DNA from: Clostridium sp. MCC353
Lineage (GTDB): Bacteria; Bacillota; Clostridia; Lachnospirales; Lachnospiraceae
Reading direction: 5' to 3'
Length of the DNA stretch: 39,866 nt
Assembly (NCBI RefSeq): GCF_018785315.1
Contig: NZ_WQPN01000108.1
Span: forward strand, 1,591-41,456
Made by a program: the position numbers and the translations under genes
Shown: in pieces, positions 24,572 through 30,843 of the stretch
How positions within the stretch are numbered: position 1 is the stretch's first letter
Layout of the letters: each line of letters begins with the position of its first letter
Notes under the pieces: model-generated
What the model saw: only the letters and a program-made list of their open reading frames with translations
Database searches by the model: none
Told to the model about the DNA's origin: nothing

Positions 24572-25834
24572 ATGCAGCTTTATATCACGGTTGGCCTGCT
24601 GATTGTAACCGTTGTTATGTTGATCAGCGACAGAGTTCCATATCTGGCAGTTGCCATGGCGATTTTGGCAACACTAACGCTGGCGGGGGTTTTAAAACCG
24701 GGAGAAATGATGTCCAGATTGTCGGATCCTACAATGATGCTTTTTGTAGGCACTTTTCTGATCAGTGCGGCATTTCAAAAGGTAGGACTAACTGAAGCCA
24801 TAGGCGAAAAGGCTATGAATTTTTCGCGAAAATATATTAAAAGTGAAAGCGTTATAGTGCTTGTGATTTCATTGACTACGGCGGCAGCTTCTATCTTGCT
24901 GCAGGCACTTGGGGTTCAGGCCGCCATGATGACGCTGGTCATAACACTGGCTGACCAGCTCGGCATCAGCAGAAAGCGGACATTAATCGCATTGGGATAT
25001 TCGGCAACGATTGGGGGAACATTTACGCTTTTGGGTAATAACCTGGATCTTTTGGCCCGGAGCACTTATGAAGCGGCCAGACCGGGAGAGAGCTTTGGCG
25101 TGTTTGAAATGACGCCTCTGACCGTTCCTATGGGGATTTTGCTGATTGTATTCTTCTGTTTTATCGGTATGTACGTGATCAAAGCGGAACCGGGAGTGAG
25201 GAGGAGTTCAAACGATGTCAGGTTTAGGGCTGATTATAATAAAAGAGAGCAGTATACCGTTCTGTTTTCCGCCTTGTTTTTTGTGGTGGCGGTCGCCATA
25301 GATTCCAGATATATGCCTTCTAACGTAGCTGTAATTATTATGGCATTTATCTTAGGAGGCAGCAGAATTATGAGCATTGAGGAAATGCTGGAAAATATTA
25401 ATTGGAAAATTATACTGTTTGCAGTGGGAATCACCACATTGTCAGGAGCTATTCCAAAAGTCGGTCTGGATAAAATTATTGGTGATCTGGCCCAAAATGT
25501 GCTGGGACAAATGGTGAGTCTGCGAATGGTAGTAGCACTCATGTTTATATTCACCATGTGTTTGACTCAGCTCATGTCAAATTCCGGTTCGTTTGCTATA
25601 ATGGCGCCCATCGGGATCGCTCTGTCCGGTAATTTAGGGCTTCCTTTAAAGCCCATCATTATCGCCATGTGTCTGGCAGGAAGCTGTGCATATGTAACGC
25701 CAATGGCTACGCCATCTTATGCTATGCTGGCTTCGGCAGGAAATATAAAATTCAGGGAGTTTGTGCTGGCTGGAATGCCAATGATGTGTATTAATGCAGT
25801 AATCGCTATTGTGTTTATACCTGTTTTGTTTTAA
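24572..25834 (+). CDS. SLC13/ArsB-like (ion transporter superfamily) carboxylate permease
   Basis: A 420-aa permease with about ten to twelve membrane helices and an inverted-repeat layout. The N-terminal half has DPTMMLFVGTFLISAAF and GGTFTLLGNNLDLL; the C-terminal half has QLMSNSGSFAIMAPIGIAL and AGSCAYVTPMATPSYAM. The last two resemble the helix-turn-helix hairpin (SNT-type) motifs of sodium/dicarboxylate transporters. It would move a carboxylate or similar anion with Na+ or H+. As the last gene of the operon it may import the acid or exchange it for the hydrolysis product. Family confident, substrate open. Confidence 0.86.
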   Translation: MQLYITVGLLIVTVVMLISDRVPYLAVAMAILATLTLAGVLKPGEMMSRLSDPTMMLFVGTFLISAAFQKVGLTEAIGEKAMNFSRKYIKSESVIVLVISLTTAAASILLQALGVQAAMMTLVITLADQLGISRKRTLIALGYSATIGGTFTLLGNNLDLLARSTYEAARPGESFGVFEMTPLTVPMGILLIVFFCFIGMYVIKAEPGVRRSSNDVRFRADYNKREQYTVLFSALFFVVAVAIDSRYMPSNVAVIIMAFILGGSRIMSIEEMLENINWKIILFAVGITTLSGAIPKVGLDKIIGDLAQNVLGQMVSLRMVVALMFIFTMCLTQLMSNSGSFAIMAPIGIALSGNLGLPLKPIIIAMCLAGSCAYVTPMATPSYAMLASAGNIKFREFVLAGMPMMCINAVIAIVFIPVLF

Positions 25835-25876
25835 AAATGCGCATTTGTAAGGCATTTAAGATTTTAGTATCTTTTA

Positions 25877-25930
25877 GGGGCGGTACCTGGTCCGGGATTT
25901 AATTTTCCCAAACTCTCCGCCCCGGTTTTC
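25877..25930. terminator. Probable bidirectional terminator of the MFS-hydrolase operon
   Basis: GGGGCGG (25877-25883) pairs with CCGCCCC (25917-25923), with an inner GGGA/TCCC hairpin, followed by GGTTTTCCC. The opposite strand has a T-rich run after the same hairpin, which suits the convergent creatininase-like gene. Confidence 0.65.
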
Positions 25931-25968
25931 CCACTTTTCTGGCGTACTTTTCAGTGATGCTTTACGTC

Positions 25969-26676
25969 TTATCGTACCCTTATTTCAAACTGTTGATATT
26001 CCTCCATCATTTTTTCTATCATTCTGAAGACTATTTGTGCTCCCTTATCTTTCGAGGCGCAGGAAGGAGCGCCTAAACAGCCGGTATATTGTGTCGGCGG
26101 GGTTTGGGCTTCATGGTACAGATAATCTTTAAAATCATGGAACGGTATATCATACTCCTGTATTGCTCCCATCCGCACTTTATGGGGATATAGAAATAAG
26201 GCTACGGAAGTCTCTGCTTCACAAGCATGTCTGATTGTATCCTGTTTTTGGAGTATATCCGTATAATCCACATCGCCTAATTCAATTAGTTTTACATTAC
26301 TGCCATGGTCTGACAGCGCTTTTATATGAAATGGATCGCCATGATAGGTCAGGAGGAGAAAAAACGTAAAGCCTTGGTTCGTCCACCAATCGATAATTGA
26401 TGAGACGGTATCATGCAGCGTTATTTCTGTGATCGAGGCTGTGCCGGCCAGGCCGCGGTCGAGGGGCAGATTAACCCCATAGTTAATTGTGGGAGCAATC
26501 AGAAGGCCGGTTCGTTTTGACAATTCATCTGCCATATATTCGCAGACTAATATATCATTATTGAGCGGCAAATGATGGCCATGTTGTTCGCAAGTGCCTA
26601 TTGGAATAATCAGGCCGCTTTTTTTAGTTGAACAATATTTTTGCGCTTCAATCCAAGTTAAATTTTCTAATCGCAT
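25969..26676 (-). CDS. Creatininase-family amidohydrolase-like protein
   Basis: A 235-aa protein with the creatininase/MftE-family metal-binding pattern: IPIGTCEQHGHHLPLNND (Glu30, His32/35, Asp41). It also has TYHGDP, a variant of the usual GHGGN loop (His kept, last residues changed), and HACEAETSVALFLYP, the family's later acid motif. Family members hydrolyse cyclic or linear amide bonds (creatinine, riboflavin precursors, mycofactocin intermediates). GAGG precedes the start. It is convergent with the hydrolase operon, so a shared role is possible but not required. The altered GHGGN loop suggests a different substrate from creatinine. Confidence 0.85.
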   Translation of the reverse strand: MRLENLTWIEAQKYCSTKKSGLIIPIGTCEQHGHHLPLNNDILVCEYMADELSKRTGLLIAPTINYGVNLPLDRGLAGTASITEITLHDTVSSIIDWWTNQGFTFFLLLTYHGDPFHIKALSDHGSNVKLIELGDVDYTDILQKQDTIRHACEAETSVALFLYPHKVRMGAIQEYDIPFHDFKDYLYHEAQTPPTQYTGCLGAPSCASKDKGAQIVFRMIEKMMEEYQQFEIRVR

Positions 26677-26841
26677 AATGTCCTCTTTCTTATCACCAAT
26701 TTTTGTATCAAACGAATACCCGATGCTTCTTGAACGTTTTTTTGTTCGAAAAGATGAGCCGCCCGGAACAGCTGCTTCTTTCAGTTTAGCAAAAGGCGGC
26801 CGATTCCTCTATCTATTAATGATTGCTGTAACGAAAATTAC

Positions 26842-26866
26842 AAAAAGGAGCTGCTGATGCAGCTCC
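26842..26866 (-). terminator. Intrinsic terminator after the small Mor-like gene
   Basis: GGAGCTGC and GCAGCTCC pair across a four-base loop, followed by a run of five T (minus strand), just 10 bases beyond the stop at 26876. Confidence 0.9.
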
Positions 26867-26875
26867 CCTTTCGTT

Positions 26876-27133
26876 CTAATGGTTATATATAATTTTTCGT
26901 ATAGAATGTGTTGATAAAAAATAGCGGTCCGCAAGAGCATCAATGGATGTCCCTTGTGAGTATTCCTGTTTTATTTTTTCATTTCTGCGTTCTATTTCGT
27001 TATGATAACCGGATATTTCCCCCCATTGTTTGTGGCGGGCTGAGGGAACATATAAATATTCCCCATCAACGTAATGTTGTAATTCCTTCACCAAAGATTC
27101 GGGAAGAATCTTAGATGCATTCTGGTATTTCAT
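26876..27133 (-). CDS. CD3324/Mor-like small helix-turn-helix protein
   Basis: An 85-aa protein resembling the CD3324 family, which shares the Mor transcription activator fold. The N-terminal half (ASKILPESLVKELQHYVDGEYLYVP) is the dimerisation-like region. A helix-turn-helix follows (SQGTSIDALADRYFLSTHSIRKIIY, residues 60-83). It is likely a DNA-binding regulator. TAAGGAGGAGCCCGC precedes the ATG, a strong ribosome site. It is a single-gene unit with its own terminator. Its leader is long and structured and holds a possible leader peptide. The target is unknown; the creatininase-like gene downstream is behind a terminator. Confidence 0.8.
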   Translation of the reverse strand: MKYQNASKILPESLVKELQHYVDGEYLYVPSARHKQWGEISGYHNEIERRNEKIKQEYSQGTSIDALADRYFLSTHSIRKIIYNH

Positions 27134-27170
27134 GCGGGCTCCTCCTTAACTTAAATTGTTTAGGAAGCAA

Positions 27171-27231
27171 AGCCAGCATATAAAGCGACTGTTTCCTCCA
27201 TGCAATTGTCGCTTACTGGCTCTGCATGGAG
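27171..27231 (-). promoter_or_regulatory. Alternative-helix leader of the Mor-like gene
   Basis: Two long complementary pairs interlock. Pair 1: AGCCAG (27171-27176) and AAGCGAC (27183-27189) with CTGGCT (27216-27221) and GTCGCTT (27208-27214). Pair 2: CTCCATGC (27196-27203) with GCATGGAG (27224-27231). Arms alternate, and only two bases separate them at 27222-27223. The two helices can hardly coexist fully, so mutually exclusive hairpins, as in attenuators, are more likely than a pseudoknot. The stop codon of the possible leader peptide lies inside one arm. Confidence 0.55.
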
Positions 27232-27263
27232 TTGTGCATCATTAAATAGTTATACGTAATCAT
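27213..27263 (-). CDS. Possible 16-codon leader peptide (MITYNYLMMHNSMQSQ)
   Basis: An ATG at 27261-27263 opens a 16-codon frame ending in TAA at 27213-27215. AAGGGGGG (27269-27276) lies five bases before it, a plausible though unusual ribosome site. Translation to the stop would occupy the 5' arms of both alternative helices of the leader, the usual logic of translational attenuation. No run of one amino acid's codons suggests a specific tRNA; Met occurs four times. The length and position are supportive, but no coding statistic can prove so short a gene. Confidence 0.4.
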   Translation of the reverse strand: MITYNYLMMHNSMQSQ

Positions 27264-27294
27264 TATTTCCCCCCTTGTCCTCAAAATCATGTCA

Positions 27295-27314
27295 TATAAT
27301 AAGATTATTATACC
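27295..27314 (-). promoter_or_regulatory. Extended -10 promoter with palindromic operator for the Mor-like gene
   Basis: On the minus strand TGGTATAAT gives an extended -10 (TATAAT at 27307-27312). It overlaps a perfect palindrome TATAATAA-TC-TTATTATA (27295-27312), a possible autoregulatory operator. No strong -35. Confidence 0.55.
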
Positions 27315-27431
27315 ATCAAATGTGATATTTGTATAACTTTTAAACAGTGCTTTTCATAAGGCTGCTTTTATATAGTGTAAAGTTCAGACAGATTTAAACG
27401 GTTACAGATTTCACAACACTATATGTTCCGT

Positions 27432-27460
27432 TTGATTGCATTCACCTGCTGCGGTATGAT
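27432..27460 (+). promoter_or_regulatory. Promoter of the Imm59-like gene
   Basis: TTGATT (27432-27437), 17-base spacer, TATGAT (27455-27460). Confidence 0.7.
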
Positions 27461-27515
27461 ATAGTAAACAGGTTGAAAAGCCGCTTTAAGAAAATATATA
27501 AAATGGAGCAGAAGA

Positions 27516-27944
27516 ATGAAAACATTAGAGGAATTAGAGGCTTGGCTGGAGGAAAACTGCTATTCCTTTCAGGAACTGACAATCGGTCATCATTTTGCGC
27601 CTGAAGGCATTGTTATGGAACGGGATGGGAACAGCTTTAACTGGTGCTATTCTGAACGCGGGAATAAGCGGGTTTTGAAGGCTTTTGACACAGAACAAGG
27701 GCTGGTTGATTATGCTCACGCCCAGTTAACCGCTGATAAATGGTACAGGGCCCATATCATCGCATTTACATTTGATGAGGAAAAAATAAAAGAAATAAGT
27801 TCATTGCTGGAGAAAGACAAGATCGGATATGAACGCAATGATATTTTTAATTATTCCAGGGGGAAGCGGGCTTACCGGATTTTTGTATTCGGAAGCGATA
27901 TTAAAAAAACAGAACACTTCAAGGCAGAGTATATGTATGTCTGA
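27516..27944 (+). CDS. Small cytoplasmic protein, Imm59-like
   Basis: A 142-aa soluble protein. Its opening (LEELEAWLEENCYSFQEL), the middle ERDGNSFNWCYSERGNKR and the ending RIFVFGSDIKK recall the Imm59 family of immunity proteins for polymorphic toxins; this rests on memory of the family pattern, not on a search. Aromatic and charged residues dominate and there are no membrane segments. GGAG precedes the ATG. No toxin gene lies next to it, so it may be an orphan immunity gene kept against a neighbour's toxin, or simply a conserved protein of other function. It has its own promoter and no clear terminator before the exonuclease gene. Confidence 0.65.
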   Translation: MKTLEELEAWLEENCYSFQELTIGHHFAPEGIVMERDGNSFNWCYSERGNKRVLKAFDTEQGLVDYAHAQLTADKWYRAHIIAFTFDEEKIKEISSLLEKDKIGYERNDIFNYSRGKRAYRIFVFGSDIKKTEHFKAEYMYV

Positions 27945-28018
27945 GGGGGGCTTTATCTAAAAAATTGTTATTTAAAATGAAATTTTAAGCCGCAGGCCGC
28001 GGCGGAATCGAGGAGTAT

Positions 28019-29092
28019 ATGTCAGAGAAAAAATTAGTGATTGTGGACGGCTCATCCATGCTGTCCACCTGTTATTATGCAGTGCTTCCGCGGGAGATCA
28101 TGTTTGCCAAAACGGAAGAAGAGAAGCAGAAACATTACAATAAAATCCTTCAGTCGGAAGACGGCGTCTACACCAATGCCATTTTCGGAATGCTGAAAAT
28201 GGTGGTGTCATTGATAAAGAAACAGAAGCCGGATTATATGGCGTTTGTTTTTGACAAGACCAGGGATACGTTCCGCAGAGAGCTCTATCAGGATTATAAG
28301 GGCACCAGATCGGTAACGCCGGCTCCGTTAAAGGAGCAGTTCATATTGATGGAGCAGATACTGGAAGACGTAGGATTTAAAGTTCTGTACAGCGACCGCT
28401 ATGAGGCGGATGATTATGCAGGCAGCCTGGTGATGAAATTCCGTGACCGGATACCGGTTGTGGTGATGACAAAAGACCATGATTATCTTCAGCTTGTAAA
28501 CGATGAACATAATGTGAGGGCATGGATGGTTCAGGCAAAGCAGGAGAAGGCGGAAGAACTGTATGAAAAATATTATTCGGCTTATGGGATGACCAAAAAG
28601 GATGTAAATCTTCCTGAAAAAGTGTTTGAATTCACTGCGGAACATGTTTTTGCGGAAGAAGGCGTATGGCCGGAACAGATTGTGGATTTGAAGGGCATTC
28701 AGGGAGACACCTCCGATAATATACCGGGCGTAAAGGGCGTCAGCAGCGCCGCCCCTCTCCTTTTAAATGAATACGGGACGGTGGAAGAACTATATTCTGT
28801 GATCCATGAAGCGGAAACCGACAAAAAGGCGCTGAAGGATTTACAGGATTTTTGGAAAACAGGATTGGGAATCAGCCGTTCCCCTTATAAATCACTGACA
28901 AAAACAGGGGAAGAGGGGGAATTATGCGGCGAAGCGGCAGCGGTTCTGTCAAAACAACTGGCGGCCATCAAAACAGATATCCCTCTGGATTATGAGCTGG
29001 AAGATTTTTCTGTGGGACTTTATCAGGAAGAATGTCTGAAAAATTGGTGTAATCAATTGAATATCCAGATAAAGTCGGTATTTGGGAAATAA
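28019..29092 (+). CDS. Stand-alone 5'-3' exonuclease (Pol I N-terminal-domain-like)
   Basis: A 357-aa FEN/5'-nuclease family protein without a polymerase domain. Metal-binding acidic residues appear at LVIVDGSSM, FVFDKTRDTFRRELY, YEADDYAG and MTKDHDYLQL. The helix-three-turn-helix region is recognisable as GIQGDTSDNIPGVKGVSSAAPLL (in two parts, near residues 230-250). It would remove RNA primers or flaps. The region around residues 165-215 is longer than in E. coli Pol I's domain and may carry an insertion. AGGAG lies at good spacing to the ATG. It is followed 16 bases later by the HEAT-repeat gene, an apparent two-gene operon. Confidence 0.88.
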   Translation: MSEKKLVIVDGSSMLSTCYYAVLPREIMFAKTEEEKQKHYNKILQSEDGVYTNAIFGMLKMVVSLIKKQKPDYMAFVFDKTRDTFRRELYQDYKGTRSVTPAPLKEQFILMEQILEDVGFKVLYSDRYEADDYAGSLVMKFRDRIPVVVMTKDHDYLQLVNDEHNVRAWMVQAKQEKAEELYEKYYSAYGMTKKDVNLPEKVFEFTAEHVFAEEGVWPEQIVDLKGIQGDTSDNIPGVKGVSSAAPLLLNEYGTVEELYSVIHEAETDKKALKDLQDFWKTGLGISRSPYKSLTKTGEEGELCGEAAAVLSKQLAAIKTDIPLDYELEDFSVGLYQEECLKNWCNQLNIQIKSVFGK

Positions 29093-29108
29093 GCGGGAGG
29101 AGGATCAG

Positions 29109-30668
29109 ATGTTTTGGAATCATTTTCAGGAAGAACGTATCAGGAAAGCGTATTATGACAGTTTGGCCACTGCCGTGGACAGGCTGGAAGAAGGCGGGAT
29201 TTCCTTCCTTCCGGCGGCCTACTGCACATTCGCTTATGATGACATCCGCCTGGTGAAACGGTGCGGGAGGGCCATCCGCTGTCTGTTAAAACCCTATACC
29301 ATCCGTCAGATGATCCGGCTCAGCGAGCAGTTCCGCCAGTATACTTCCGTGGAATGGAACATAGACTGGCAAAAGGTCAGCCTGAAGGAGATAAGGGATC
29401 AGTTTGAATCGGAAGAGGACTATACATATGCATTGATCGCCGGCAGTTTTCACCCCAACGGCTATTTCCGGGAACAATGTGTCGGTGAGATGGCCGCATA
29501 TCCCCAAACCCTGCCCTATATGATTTTAAGAATGAATGACTGGGTCGGCAATGTCAGAAACAGGGCTGTAAAAATGATCGGTGAAAAGCTGGACCGATGC
29601 CCGCTTGATGAAATCTTCCCGGCCCTCATAACCCTGGATAAGGTGAAACGGTCAGAAAGAAGGGGGGACCGGGAACTGGCATCCATTGAAGCCAGGATTA
29701 AAGAACGTATGGAACGGGAAATGAAAGACGCTCCCGTCTATCTGATATTAAAGTATGAGTTTGATATCCGGAAATGTATCTACCGTTATCTGTTTTCCGG
29801 AAAGATTCTGGAGCAGGAGAAGGCGGACTATCTGCTGGCCCGGGAAAGGCACAGCTATTGCCAGACGGTGATCATATCCGGCATTTTAAAGGATTATGAC
29901 TGTTCTTTGGAGCAGATTGACAGATATCTGCTGCATAAAAGCGCCTGTGTCAGAAGAAAGGCCATGGATAAAAAATATGATCTTTTAAGAGACGCATGGA
30001 CCGGCCTGGAGACGTTTCTGCTGGACAAGAACAGAGGAATCCGGGAACTGGCTGCATTTATATTGGGGCGTCACAGGGATTTCGACGTGCCGGGGTATTA
30101 TATCTGCCATTTAAAGGATGAAAAGCCGGAGACAGCCATTACCGGGCTGGCGGAAACAGGCAGCAGGGACCATGCGAAAATGATCATCCCATTTTTAACT
30201 AATCCGGATGAAACGGTAGTAAAGGCGGCTGTGGGCGCGTTGGGAAGGCTGATGAAAGAGGAGGGGGAATCCCTGTTTTGGACGTATTTGTCAGATCCCA
30301 GGATTCCGGTGTCTAAGGCCGCTTACCAGGCGGTCCGCAGCAGCCGGATCCGCTATGGGGCGGAAAAACTGTACGGATGCTGGAAGATGTCAGGGGAAAG
30401 CCACGTGAAACGTTACCTGATCCGCCTGCTGATTCTGGAAAACACCTGGAACAGCCTGCCCTATTTACTTCTCTTATACCAGGAGCCGGAGACGGAGGAA
30501 ATTCGTGGCAGTATCTTGGCGGCGCTGCATTGCCGGAGCCTTTATACGTATATTACAAAAGAACAGGGACAGTTTATCACGCAGCTTTTGGATGAGGTTG
30601 GAGGCGGGCTTCCCGGAAAGCTGGCAGATGAGATCCGTTTTGATCTTAAATTCATTGTGAAAGGGTAA
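29109..30668 (+). CDS. HEAT-repeat-like protein
   Basis: A 519-aa soluble protein built from repeated helical pairs. The segment around residues 275-440 shows HEAT-like repeats of about 30 residues (for example SACVRRKAMDKKYDLLRDAW, RGIRELAAFILGRH, ETVVKAAVGALGRLMKEE, IPVSKAAYQAVRSS). Such proteins act as scaffolds and no catalytic motif is visible. GGGAGGAGG precedes the chosen ATG; an earlier in-frame TTG lies inside the exonuclease gene. Co-transcription with the exonuclease may point to a shared role in DNA or RNA metabolism, but this is inference. Confidence 0.75.
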   Translation: MFWNHFQEERIRKAYYDSLATAVDRLEEGGISFLPAAYCTFAYDDIRLVKRCGRAIRCLLKPYTIRQMIRLSEQFRQYTSVEWNIDWQKVSLKEIRDQFESEEDYTYALIAGSFHPNGYFREQCVGEMAAYPQTLPYMILRMNDWVGNVRNRAVKMIGEKLDRCPLDEIFPALITLDKVKRSERRGDRELASIEARIKERMEREMKDAPVYLILKYEFDIRKCIYRYLFSGKILEQEKADYLLARERHSYCQTVIISGILKDYDCSLEQIDRYLLHKSACVRRKAMDKKYDLLRDAWTGLETFLLDKNRGIRELAAFILGRHRDFDVPGYYICHLKDEKPETAITGLAETGSRDHAKMIIPFLTNPDETVVKAAVGALGRLMKEEGESLFWTYLSDPRIPVSKAAYQAVRSSRIRYGAEKLYGCWKMSGESHVKRYLIRLLILENTWNSLPYLLLLYQEPETEEIRGSILAALHCRSLYTYITKEQGQFITQLLDEVGGGLPGKLADEIRFDLKFIVKG

Positions 30669-30754
30669 GAAGTCCGCGAAACAGCTAAAAAAGCCGCTAT
30701 AATCGATGGTTTGGCGGGTAATTATAAAATTTTTGTATAAATTGCACATTATGC

Positions 30755-30783
30755 TTGTAAAATTCAGAAAAATTTAGTAGAAT
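30755..30783 (+). promoter_or_regulatory. Promoter of the EF-G-like gene
   Basis: TTGTAA (30755-30760), 17-base spacer, TAGAAT (30778-30783), 61 bases before the start codon. Confidence 0.7.
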
Positions 30784-30843
30784 ATCATCATAAGACTAAA
30801 CTTGAAGCAAACCATCAGGTTTGCGCGAACAGGAGGAATGTTT

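Noticed and set aside
27163-27202. Second mini frame MEETVALYAGFAS in the Mor-like gene leader
   Set aside because: No ribosome site precedes its ATG, and it falls within the alternative-helix arms; kept only as a remark because it lies between the leader peptide and the gene.
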